Below are positions 33,957 to 41,751 of a stretch of DNA of 64,000 nt, in pieces. The translations under genes were made by a program, and so were the position numbers. The notes beneath the pieces were generated by a model that saw nothing but the letters and a program-made list of their open reading frames with translations, searched no databases and was not told the origin of the DNA. Source of the DNA: JAYFRL01 sp034925905 (GTDB taxonomy: Bacteria > Bacillota > Clostridia > Lachnospirales > Anaerotignaceae); the NCBI GenBank assembly GCA_034925905.1, contig JAYFRL010000010.1, positions 1-64,000 of the forward strand, read 5' to 3'. The first letter of the stretch is position 1. Each line of letters starts with the position of its first letter.

Positions 33957-36476
33957 TTAAGAAGCGCTATTTTTAATATTAATATAAATTAAAGACTTTG
34001 GGAGGTTTGTTTCCATATAGGCTGCGCCTTCTTTAGCATATATCCCTGAAATGTAGCTATCCCAGTTGTCAAACCATTTTTGAGCGGTGTACGCTTCTGT
34101 AAAATCAGTATCTTCATTTCCTAAAAGCTCACGCATGGCAAAAAGCATTATGTTGCCGTTAAGACCGTTTTGCCCGCCTTTAATAAACTGTTTAAATATG
34201 TATTTAAGTGTGTAATCCCCATAATACAAAAGTTCTCTATATTGTATTTCGTGGGCTTCAATATAGGTATAAGGATTTGAAACTTCCTTTGGTGAGGAAG
34301 TTATAGTTTCTATAAGCTTTAAGATATTATAATCGGTATTTACATTTCCATATTCTATGGCGCTCTTATAGCAGGCTTGGATTTGGGAGAGCACATATTT
34401 TTGAGTGTCTATTGCATCGTTATATATTTCGGCAGGAAAGACCCGGCGAATTGAATCGGCGTAATAGCTCCCGTCTTTAGGAACCCAATATTTATAAAGC
34501 TCATATTCTCCAGTGGGTTTTCTTAAAAACGTAATGGCAACAGGCATATGGTTTCCACCTGTTTCAAAAAAACCTGATCCGGCATATCCGAATTCCATAA
34601 ACATTGCCATGGTATATACGATTACATAGTCTCCAGATTCGGATGTTGTTAATATCACATGAGACTCTGTAGCCAGGTCGCCGTTTATAGAATTTGAGGA
34701 ATTTTCATTTAAAATTGCTTGTGAAACACAATAATCTAAATTTTTGGCGCTTGAAGAAAGCTTTATTTCAGAAAGCTTTTCAAGCTCTTCAAAAAGGGAA
34801 GGATCTATTATACTGTAATATCCGGTTTCTCCGCTTTGCATCACTGCTTTGCCGTCTGATTCATACGCATAGAAATCTGTGTATGAATCATCCTCATAGG
34901 TTGCGCGGATAACATAGCATTTATTTATGGAATTTATATCAACTCCAGGGAAAGCTGCGGATTTAACCATATAGCTCATTATTATTTCAGACGCAAGTTT
35001 TTCTTCATCGCCTGAAAGAGTAACGGAGGTCAAAATTTCATTGCCGGAATTAAGGATTTTAAGGCTATACGAAACATTGTATGAGGTCTTGGAATCCAAC
35101 GGAGAAAGTCCGCTGGTTCCTCCGCCTGTGCCTATGCTTATAATCTCATATTCATTTTCACCGAGGCTTTTTATTCTAAATTCCCTGGATACCTCAGGAC
35201 ATACGCCGCCCTTTGAGATATCGTTTTCATCTGATGGTATGCCTTGCCCGATTAAAAAACCGGCTCCGTCGGTTTCTATATAACAAGTTACCCATACGGC
35301 AAATTCCGTTTCGTCTCCTGCAACCGCTTCAGAAGCCAGCACCTCATATTTTGTTATGTGCCAATATTTTGGGGTGTCATCCTTTGCAAACTGAGAATAA
35401 TAAGAGCAGGCTGCATCTTGCCCGATTTGGGAAAGTTCTTTGTTCTCGGATGAAAAAAACATTTCCGTTTCGGGGAAAATGGCAGCTTCATCGTCGGGCT
35501 TTGAGCCAGTGAATGTGCAGCCTATGCACAAGGTTATAGTCAGCAAAACGGTTATGGCTGCCCAAATAACGTGATTTTGTTTTTTTAATATAAAACCAAG
35601 TCTTTTTTTAATTGCTTTTTTGTCCGAGACCATGGTTGTTGCACAGCATATTATGCCTGAGGCTTGTTCTTTCATATTTACCGTTTCCCAAAGCGTATGT
35701 CCATAGGATATGCGGTTGTTTTCTCCTGTTTTGGCTATTACGCTTTCATCACATGCTAGCTCGGCGTCTTCGCGTGAAAGCATGGCCGCTGCCCAAACAA
35801 ACGGATTCCACCAGTATATCACAATGCATATGCACCGGAATATTGCCCATATATTGTCTTTGTGGCGGTAATGGCAAAGCTCATGGGTTATGATGTTATC
35901 AAGGAACCTGCTTTCCGCTGCGGGTTTGGTTATATAGACAGATGGGCGGATTATCCCGAAAAGGCAGGGTGAAGCTATGTTTTTTACCATATAAACAGGC
36001 AGATTTCCGGGATAATTATATTTTACGCGCATTTTTTTAAGCCTGATATAAAAGCTTAAATTAACATATATAAACCATATGCTAAAAACCACGCTCCCCA
36101 AAAACCATATTAATTTAAGCACAAAACTTAAGCTTATGCTTCCGGCTTGCGGGGAAAGAAAATATGAATTTTTCTGTAAAGCGGAAGAATAAGTGTTGTT
36201 TAAGCTTAAGGCAGCAGAATTTTTTTCTGATATAGTTTCGTTTTCGGATTTTATATCCTCCGAAAGCGAATATAAAGTATTTACGCTGAAAGTATTATTA
36301 AAAATATTTGCAACGCTTAAGCTGCTTGAAAAAAGAGAAAACGGCATAAAAAGACGCAAAAGCACAATGCCCCAAAGCGCATATTGCAGGCGGTGGCTTA
36401 TTTTACCGCGGAATAAAGAGCGTATTATTATAAGAGCTAAAATTAAAACAGAGGAAGAAATAATAGTTTCTATCAT
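33957..36476 (-). CDS. BlaR1/MecR1-like M56 metallopeptidase with a large novel sensor domain
   Basis: 839 residues. N-terminal M56 peptidase membrane domain: helices at 1-20, 35-50, 115-145, zinc motif HELCH at 198-202 with the downstream acidic ligand in DAELACDESV, and a last helix at 303-321 ending in a cysteine. The following 510 residues are extracytoplasmic and Asp/Glu/Tyr-rich. I see no SxxK/SxN/KTG penicillin-binding set, so this is not a beta-lactam sensor of the BlaR1 type. It overlaps the blaI stop by 4 nt. Expected role: membrane signal transducer that inactivates the BlaI-type repressor. Confidence 0.85.
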   Translation of the reverse strand: MIETIISSSVLILALIIIRSLFRGKISHRLQYALWGIVLLRLFMPFSLFSSSLSVANIFNNTFSVNTLYSLSEDIKSENETISEKNSAALSLNNTYSSALQKNSYFLSPQAGSISLSFVLKLIWFLGSVVFSIWFIYVNLSFYIRLKKMRVKYNYPGNLPVYMVKNIASPCLFGIIRPSVYITKPAAESRFLDNIITHELCHYRHKDNIWAIFRCICIVIYWWNPFVWAAAMLSREDAELACDESVIAKTGENNRISYGHTLWETVNMKEQASGIICCATTMVSDKKAIKKRLGFILKKQNHVIWAAITVLLTITLCIGCTFTGSKPDDEAAIFPETEMFFSSENKELSQIGQDAACSYYSQFAKDDTPKYWHITKYEVLASEAVAGDETEFAVWVTCYIETDGAGFLIGQGIPSDENDISKGGVCPEVSREFRIKSLGENEYEIISIGTGGGTSGLSPLDSKTSYNVSYSLKILNSGNEILTSVTLSGDEEKLASEIIMSYMVKSAAFPGVDINSINKCYVIRATYEDDSYTDFYAYESDGKAVMQSGETGYYSIIDPSLFEELEKLSEIKLSSSAKNLDYCVSQAILNENSSNSINGDLATESHVILTTSESGDYVIVYTMAMFMEFGYAGSGFFETGGNHMPVAITFLRKPTGEYELYKYWVPKDGSYYADSIRRVFPAEIYNDAIDTQKYVLSQIQACYKSAIEYGNVNTDYNILKLIETITSSPKEVSNPYTYIEAHEIQYRELLYYGDYTLKYIFKQFIKGGQNGLNGNIMLFAMRELLGNEDTDFTEAYTAQKWFDNWDSYISGIYAKEGAAYMETNLPKSLIYINIKNSAS

Positions 36477-36883
36477 TTTCTAGCCTCCTCTTCAGCCTTT
36501 TTAAGTATTGAATAAAGCTCGTCTATGTCTTCTTTTGTAAGAGATTTTTGATCTGTCATGGAAGAAAGCATCAACTTTAGGCTTCCGCCGTATACTCTTG
36601 AAAGGAAGCTCTCGGTTTCGTTTATCGCAGAGTTTTCTTTATTCCAAACAGGATAAAAAAATTTAGAACGTCCGCCTTCTTCAAAGCGCACGGCGCCTTT
36701 TTTCCCCATGCGTGAAAGCATCATAAATACGGTTGCCTTTGTCCATGCCGTGTCATCTCTTAGGGCAGAGACGATTTCGGCTATTGTAATAGGAGATTTT
36801 TCCCATAAAATATTCATGATTTTCCATTCGCCGTTTGAAAGAGCAGCATATTTAGACATAAGAGCCTCCGTTTTAGATAACAT
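36473..36883 (-). CDS. BlaI/MecI/CopY family repressor
   Basis: 136 residues. Winged-helix DNA-binding half (1-85) with NGEWKIMNILWEKSPITIAEIV and TKATVFMMLSRMGKKGAV, plus a C-terminal dimerisation helix pair. GAGGCT precedes the ATG. The partner M56 sensor gene follows directly. Two AACANNTGTT-like boxes flank its own promoter, showing likely autoregulation. No beta-lactamase or PBP gene lies beside the pair; the targets may be elsewhere. Confidence 0.92.
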   Translation of the reverse strand: MLSKTEALMSKYAALSNGEWKIMNILWEKSPITIAEIVSALRDDTAWTKATVFMMLSRMGKKGAVRFEEGGRSKFFYPVWNKENSAINETESFLSRVYGGSLKLMLSSMTDQKSLTKEDIDELYSILKKAEEEARK

Positions 36884-36923
36884 TTGTTAACCTAAATATA
36901 GCATTTTGGTTAACAAATGTCAA
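36880..36923 (-). promoter_or_regulatory. blaI-type promoter with paired operators
   Basis: Minus-strand TTGACA (36923-36918), 17 bp, TATATT (36900-36895). ACATTTGTTAACC (36880-36892) and GGTTAACAAATGT (36908-36920) form a perfect 13-bp inverted repeat: one arm overlaps the -35, the other lies just downstream of the -10. Each holds an ACA-N2-TGT core as in BlaI/MecI operators. Confidence 0.75.
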
Positions 36924-36953
36924 CCAATGAATCGATGTTTAAACAAATAACAA

Positions 36954-36974
36954 AAGCCGCCTAAAAGGCGGCTT
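36954..36974 (-). terminator. terminator of the PdaB-like gene
   Basis: AAGCCGCCT-AAA-AGGCGGCTT; on the minus strand followed by TTTTGTTATTT. Confidence 0.8.
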
Positions 36975-37000
36975 AAAAATATATGAGGTTTATATGTAGG

Positions 37001-37792
37001 TTATGTGGAAGCTTTAGATTTTCTCATTTGGCGTCCTTCATAGTTTATTTCAAAGCTTTCTCTTATTATAAGCTCAGACAAAGGCACTATTTCATAGCCC
37101 TTTTCTTTGATGCCTTTTATTATGGCATCAAGGGCTGCCGGAGTATATTTTGCATCGTTATGAAAAAGCACTATTGCCCCGTTACCCAAATTCCTGTGGT
37201 TTAAAACCTGCTTTATTTCTCGTTCGGTCCCGTATTCTTTCCAGTCTAAGCTATCAATACTCCATTGTATTGTATAGTAACCCAGCTCTTCGGCGGTTTC
37301 TATAACGCTGTTTGTATATTCACCAAAAGGAGGACGGAATAACTCCATTTCTTCCCCGGTCAGTTCAAATACCTTGTTATGAGTATCTATAAGCTCTTTC
37401 CTAATTTCTTCTTTTGAAAGTTGGCTCATATGGGGATGTGTTGAAGAATGATTTGCGAGATCATGCCCCGACATGGCTATTTTAACCACTTCTTTGGGGA
37501 AATCATTAACCCAATAACCGCACATGAAGAAGGTTGCTTTGACGTCGTTTTCATCTAGTATTCGTAAAAGTTCATCCGTATCATCCGCGCCCCAGGCGGC
37601 GTCAAATGATATGGAAAGCTTTTTTTCGTCAGTGTCTACAGAATATATGGGTAACTTTTTTTCGTTTTTTGCTATTCCGGCATTAAATACGGCAATTGCC
37701 GCAGGAGAAACAAATTTTATGGTTGCTATAAGAAATAAGAGCATAATTACGGCATAAAATATATTCCGCTTGTTTATTTTTATAATTTTCAT
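37001..37792 (-). CDS. PdaB-like polysaccharide deacetylase
   Basis: 263 residues. N-terminal membrane anchor (10-32), then a NodB fold. The first motif reads SFDAAWGADDT, the sporulation PdaB-type variant of TFDD; the metal pair is in ANHSSTHPHM and the substrate arginine in LFRPPFGEYTNS; LFHNDAKYT closes the site. In Bacillus PdaB acts late in sporulation on spore peptidoglycan. That fits a spore-former, but PdaB-type sequences are hard to separate from vegetative deacetylases. Confidence 0.85.
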   Translation of the reverse strand: MKIIKINKRNIFYAVIMLLFLIATIKFVSPAAIAVFNAGIAKNEKKLPIYSVDTDEKKLSISFDAAWGADDTDELLRILDENDVKATFFMCGYWVNDFPKEVVKIAMSGHDLANHSSTHPHMSQLSKEEIRKELIDTHNKVFELTGEEMELFRPPFGEYTNSVIETAEELGYYTIQWSIDSLDWKEYGTEREIKQVLNHRNLGNGAIVLFHNDAKYTPAALDAIIKGIKEKGYEIVPLSELIIRESFEINYEGRQMRKSKAST

Positions 37793-38156
37793 GTTATACC
37801 CCTTAAATTAAAGTTATATATTATTCTATTAACCTGCAATATCTAATTATGATATTAAGATACGGAATACATAATAACGTCGGGTGGGAAATCACATCAA
37901 TTAGCTGTTTATGCATGGAGATATAGGAAACGCTTGTTTGGATTATCGCACCGCCTCACAGAAAGGCAAGGCATTAGTTATTAAAAAGTGTAACCAAGAT
38001 GGGGCTTTTATGCCAAAAAGAAGCATAATAAAAGGCTTTTAAACTCTCTTTTGTAAATATGCAAAACTCCCTAAAGGATATTGAAATAATAAAATATAAA
38101 TGTTAAACTAAAGATACTTTCTAAATTTACGGGCATAAATGGGAGGAATTTTCACA
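37793..38156 (+). other. intergenic region before the second AEC gene
   Basis: No supported gene. A 43-codon reading frame at 37911-38042 lacks a ribosome site and I do not call it. TTGAAA (38081-38086), 17 bp, TAAACT (38104-38109) is a plausible promoter for the carrier. Confidence 0.4.
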
Positions 38157-39089
38157 GTGGAGTCTTTTTTAGTTGCAGTTAACAAGCTTTCTGTACTTGC
38201 GCTTCTTGTGTTTTTTGGCTGGATTATTCAAAAGAAACATCTTGTTGCGGAATCGTTCGTTGATAATATAATAAATTATCTTATAAAATTTGCTATGCCG
38301 ATAACCATAATAAGCTCCCTGCAGGTCGATTTTTCGAAAGAAATGCTTATAAACGGCGGAGTGCTTATAATAGCTTATGCTTTAACCCTTATAGTGAACA
38401 TAATCATAGGATACATCTCTTCAGGGTTTTTGAAGATAACACGCTTTAGGAGAGGCGTTTGGATATATGATTTTATGCTTTCAAATGCCGTTTACGTTGG
38501 GATTCCTGTTCTTTTGGCCATTTTTGGACAAGGCATAATGTTTTATGCAACCATAATAAACCTTATAAGCAATCTTTTCACGTTTACCATAGGCGCATAT
38601 ATATCAGCCAGCTTTGGAGTTGAAGGCATGGGTGAAACAAATTTTGTAAAGCTTCTTTTAACTCCGCTTAATGCTTCCATAGTTATAGGTATTTTGCTTA
38701 TGCTTCTAAGAATAAAGCTTCCGGGTATTATAGGGAATTCATTTGGATACATAGCGGACACGGCGGTTCCCATGTCCATGATTTATATAGGAATGGTTTT
38801 AGGCAAGGATTCCGTAAAAAGCTTTTTGGGTGACAAACAGGCATACCTTTTAAGCGCCATAAGGCTTTTAGTTCTTCCTCTTGCCGCATATGTTATTTTC
38901 TCATTCATTTTGAAGGATAAAGAAATATTGGGTACAATAGTTGTAACTCTTGCAATGCCGGCTCCGGCTATGGGTGCTGTTTTTGCAGGACAATTTGGCG
39001 CTGACAAGGAGTTTGCCTCAAAGGTTGTATTTTTGACCACATTGTTTTGCATAGTGACCATACCTTTTGTGAGTATGCTTTTTACGTAA
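38157..39089 (+). CDS. AEC family transporter (second copy)
   Basis: 310-residue membrane carrier of the auxin-efflux-carrier family with about ten helices. Conserved IPVLLAIFGQGIMFYATIIN and AMPAPAMGAVFAGQFGAD match the two broken-helix regions of the fold. Start set at GTG 38157: GGGAGG (38141-38146) lies 10 nt before it, whereas the ATG at 38139 overlaps that ribosome site. Likely an organic-anion carrier, substrate unknown; related to the gene at 25824. Confidence 0.86.
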   Translation: MESFLVAVNKLSVLALLVFFGWIIQKKHLVAESFVDNIINYLIKFAMPITIISSLQVDFSKEMLINGGVLIIAYALTLIVNIIIGYISSGFLKITRFRRGVWIYDFMLSNAVYVGIPVLLAIFGQGIMFYATIINLISNLFTFTIGAYISASFGVEGMGETNFVKLLLTPLNASIVIGILLMLLRIKLPGIIGNSFGYIADTAVPMSMIYIGMVLGKDSVKSFLGDKQAYLLSAIRLLVLPLAAYVIFSFILKDKEILGTIVVTLAMPAPAMGAVFAGQFGADKEFASKVVFLTTLFCIVTIPFVSMLFT

Positions 39090-39119
39090 TTAAGCTTGTT
39101 TCGAAAGGAGATTTTAATT

Positions 39120-39320
39120 TTGGAGTTGAATTTAATTTTAGGTATTATAGGCTGTGTTGTGCTTTTATGCATAGTATATTACAGGACTTATAAAAAAAAG
39201 AAAAAGGATTCTTCCTGTTCTTCTTCAGGATGCAAAACATGCTTTTATGCAAAAACCCCGTCATATATAAAGGAAAGATATCCAAAACCAAATAAAGAAG
39301 AAAATAAAGAAGAAAATTAA
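39120..39320 (+). CDS. small Cys-rich single-span membrane protein (FeoB-associated type)
   Basis: 66 residues: one transmembrane helix (about 5-22), basic stretch YKKKKK, then a CSSSGCKTC cysteine cluster and a charged tail. Resembles the FeoB-associated Cys-rich membrane proteins, but no feoA/feoB gene is in the window. TTG start with AAAGGAG 9 nt upstream. Confidence 0.65.
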   Translation: MELNLILGIIGCVVLLCIVYYRTYKKKKKDSSCSSSGCKTCFYAKTPSYIKERYPKPNKEENKEEN

Positions 39321-39325
39321 AAACA

Positions 39326-39362
39326 AAACCCCCGAAAGGTTGTTATCAACCGTCGGGGGTTT
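39326..39362. terminator. bidirectional terminator
   Basis: Outer stem AAACCCCCGA / TCGGGGGTTT with an inner AGGTTG / CAACC stem, between convergent genes. Confidence 0.9.
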
Positions 39363-39378
39363 ATTATCCCACAATATT

Positions 39379-39855
39379 TTATTCCACAAGCTTGCAGACG
39401 TCTATCCATTCCTTGGCTTTGCTTGTTTCAAAAAGCTCGGCGCAGGTCATTCTAACCGCGGAGCTGCTGCTTCCGGCGGCAGGGAAAACCGTGTCAAACC
39501 TTTTTAGCGATTCGTCCAAATAAACTGTTACATTCGGGTTTTTAATATCAAAAGGGCAAACTCCGCCTATTGGGTGTCCCGTAAACTCGGAAAGTTCTTC
39601 CGGGGTCAACATTTTTGCCTTGCATGAAAAGATATGTTTATATTTTGAGTTGTCAATTTTTGCGTCTCCCGCGGTAACTATAAGTGCGCAGCTTCCGTCT
39701 TTAAGCAAAAACGAAAGGGTTTTGGCTATTCTTGCAGGGATAACGCCAACCGCAACCGATGCAAGCTCAACGGTTGCGCTTGAGATATCAAATTCCATAA
39801 CATCTTTATCTTTATTCCATTTTCTAAGGTATTCCTTAACTGATTCTACAGACAT
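39379..39855 (-). CDS. YbaK/EbsC family aminoacyl-tRNA deacylase
   Basis: 158 residues. Trans-editing domain that hydrolyses mischarged tRNA (Cys- or Ala-tRNA-Pro in known members). Motifs: PARIAKTLSFLL with the conserved lysine, ALIVTAGDAKIDN, and IGGVCPFDI with the GGVCPF loop. Start at ATG 39855 behind AAGGAGG. It directly follows proS, whose enzyme is the main source of mischarged tRNA-Pro, so a proline-tRNA editing role is likely. Confidence 0.9.
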   Translation of the reverse strand: MSVESVKEYLRKWNKDKDVMEFDISSATVELASVAVGVIPARIAKTLSFLLKDGSCALIVTAGDAKIDNSKYKHIFSCKAKMLTPEELSEFTGHPIGGVCPFDIKNPNVTVYLDESLKRFDTVFPAAGSSSSAVRMTCAELFETSKAKEWIDVCKLVE

Positions 39856-39869
39856 TTTTTCCTCCTTGC

Positions 39870-41306
39870 TCAATAAGCGCGTCCCCAGAAAACCATATGT
39901 TTTGCTTTTTTCCCGCAGCAGATGCATTTATCGGATATTTCTTCCTGATTAAAAGGTATGCATCTTGAGGTTGCGCCTGTTTTTTCCTTTATCGCATCCT
40001 CACAAGCCCTGTCTCCGCACCACATTGCTTTTATAAAGCCGGGAGTTTCATCTAAAAGCCTTTCAAATTCATCCATATTTGTAGCTGTATTTATCTTTTT
40101 ATCCCTTGCGATAGTGGCTTTATTAAGAAGGTTTAACTGGATATCATTTAAAAGACGCGGTATAGCGGTTTCAATATCGTCTATGGGGATTATGCTTTTT
40201 TCGCCTGTATCGCGTCTAACGGCAACGATTTGGCTGTTTTCTATATCTTTTGGACCTATCTCTATTCTGACAGGAACGCCTTTCATTTCGTATTCGCTGA
40301 ATTTCCAACCGGGAGAACGGTCTGAATCATCTATTTTTACCCTTGCAAGAGGCGCAAGACGCGAGTTTAACTCGGCTGCTTTTTCAAGAACGCCTTCTTT
40401 ATGCTGGGCGATAGGGACTATTATAACCTGAAAAGGAGCAACCTTAGGCGGAAGCACAAGGCCGGAGTTGTCCCCGTGAACCATAATTACAGCGCCGATT
40501 TGCCTTGTTGTCATGCCCCATGATGTTTGATGCACATATTGAAGCTGGTTGTCCTTATCCGTGTATTGTATGCCGAAGGCTTTTGCGAAGCCATCCCCAA
40601 AATCATGGCTTGTGCCGGATTGGAGGGCTTTTCCGTCATGCATGAGGCTTTCGATTGTATAAGTGGCCATTGCGCCGGCAAATCGTTCCTTTTCTGTTTT
40701 TTGGCCTTTTATAACGGGTATTGATAGCACATTTTCACAGAAATCAGCGTAAACATTAAGCATACGTATGGTTTCTTCATGGGATTCCTCGGCAGTTGCA
40801 TGGGCTGTGTGGCCTTCCTGCCAAAGAAATTCAAGAGTGCGCAGAAACGGTCTTGTGGTTTTTTCCCATCGCACAACGGAACACCATTGGTTATAAAGCT
40901 TTGGAAGATCCCTGTAAGACTGGATTATATTTTTATAATGCTCGCAAAAAAGGGTTTCTGAGGTTGGTCTCACGCAAAGCCTTTCCGTAAGCTTTTCTTC
41001 GCCTCCATGGGTAACCCAGGCAACCTCCGGGGCAAAGCCTTCAACATGGTCTTTTTCTTTTTGAAGAAGACTTTCAGGTATAAGCATAGGCATATATACA
41101 TTTTCATGTCCTGTAGCCTTAAACCTTTCATCAAGCTGTTTTTGCATGAGCTCCCAGATGGCGTAGCCGTAAGGACGTATTATCATGCAGCCTCTGACGC
41201 TTGAATAGTCCGCAAGGTCAGCTTTTTTAACAACATCGGTATACCATTTTGCAAAATCTTCATCCATGGCGGTTATAGCTTCAACAAGCTTTTTTTCCTT
41301 AGCCAT
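39870..41306 (-). CDS. proS: prolyl-tRNA synthetase, archaeal/eukaryote-like type (ProS3)
   Basis: 478 residues, the short form without the internal editing domain. Class II motif 2 lies in QWCSVVRWEKTTRPFLRTLEF, motif 3 near the ATP site, then the anticodon domain and the C-terminal zinc-binding domain with ATSRCIPF and CICCGKK, ending in the typical GRAY. Lack of the editing insert fits the stand-alone YbaK deacylase next to it. AAAGGAG precedes the ATG; a T-box leader controls it. Confidence 0.97.
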   Translation of the reverse strand: MAKEKKLVEAITAMDEDFAKWYTDVVKKADLADYSSVRGCMIIRPYGYAIWELMQKQLDERFKATGHENVYMPMLIPESLLQKEKDHVEGFAPEVAWVTHGGEEKLTERLCVRPTSETLFCEHYKNIIQSYRDLPKLYNQWCSVVRWEKTTRPFLRTLEFLWQEGHTAHATAEESHEETIRMLNVYADFCENVLSIPVIKGQKTEKERFAGAMATYTIESLMHDGKALQSGTSHDFGDGFAKAFGIQYTDKDNQLQYVHQTSWGMTTRQIGAVIMVHGDNSGLVLPPKVAPFQVIIVPIAQHKEGVLEKAAELNSRLAPLARVKIDDSDRSPGWKFSEYEMKGVPVRIEIGPKDIENSQIVAVRRDTGEKSIIPIDDIETAIPRLLNDIQLNLLNKATIARDKKINTATNMDEFERLLDETPGFIKAMWCGDRACEDAIKEKTGATSRCIPFNQEEISDKCICCGKKAKHMVFWGRAY

Positions 41307-41344
41307 AAATATCTCCTTTCAGATATAAAAATTTTCAAACAAAA

Positions 41345-41576
41345 TAAAAAAAGCCCCTAAAAACAAGGGACCGTAATATAACGGCGGTACCACCCTAATT
41401 GACGGAAATTCCGCCCGGCTTTCACCTGTAACGCAGGCCGCGCTGCGGTTTGCCGCAGTCTTAAACAAAGGGTGGGTTTCGGTTTGTCATAACGGAAGCT
41501 CACATCAGCCGCTTCCTTTCTTAAGATATGATATAAACTTACTTTTTCCTTTACAAAAGATTAATATTAACCTTTA
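41345..41576 (-). promoter_or_regulatory. T-box riboswitch (proline) of proS
   Basis: The minus-strand leader has the T-box core AGGGTGGTACCGCC (about 41383-41396), antiterminator arm GGCGG pairing with CCGCC, hairpins CTGCGG-N4-CCGCAG and CCTG-N5-CAGG upstream, and a terminator (CCCTTG...AGGGGC then T7) at about 41345-41372. UGGU would pair with the ACCA end of tRNA. Proline codon candidates lie in CCCACCC (41476-41470). Confidence 0.92.
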
Positions 41577-41582
41577 AATGAT

Positions 41583-41611
41583 ATGATAAAATATATTTAT
41601 CCGGGTGTCAA
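41583..41611 (-). promoter_or_regulatory. proS T-box promoter
   Basis: TTGACA (41611-41606), 17-bp spacer, TATCAT (41588-41583). Confidence 0.75.
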
Positions 41612-41688
41612 TAGTGATGTTTGCCTTTCGCTGCCTTTTTATAGAAACAACAGAAGTATAATAATATTTTATTTTTGTGATGCTTTAT

Positions 41689-41696
41689 GGTATACT
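41689..41696 (+). promoter_or_regulatory. extended -10 of the SPFH gene
   Basis: TGG followed by TATACT (41691-41696), 55 bp before the ATG. Confidence 0.45.
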
Positions 41697-41751
41697 GTTT
41701 TTAAAATAACCTGAATTAAACTAATATAAAATCTATGCAGGGGGGAATATT

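Noticed and set aside
33985..36483. Opposite-strand reading frames of 70-120 codons inside the BlaR1-like gene and similar ones in other genes.
   Set aside because: They mirror the codon pattern of the real genes and lack ribosome sites and recognisable products.
33957..36883. A beta-lactam resistance locus.
   Set aside because: No beta-lactamase or PBP gene is present and the sensor lacks penicillin-binding motifs.
37911..38042. A 43-codon reading frame before the second AEC gene.
   Set aside because: No ribosome site, no recognisable product and in a non-coding-looking AT-rich stretch; could be a decayed gene but not supportable.
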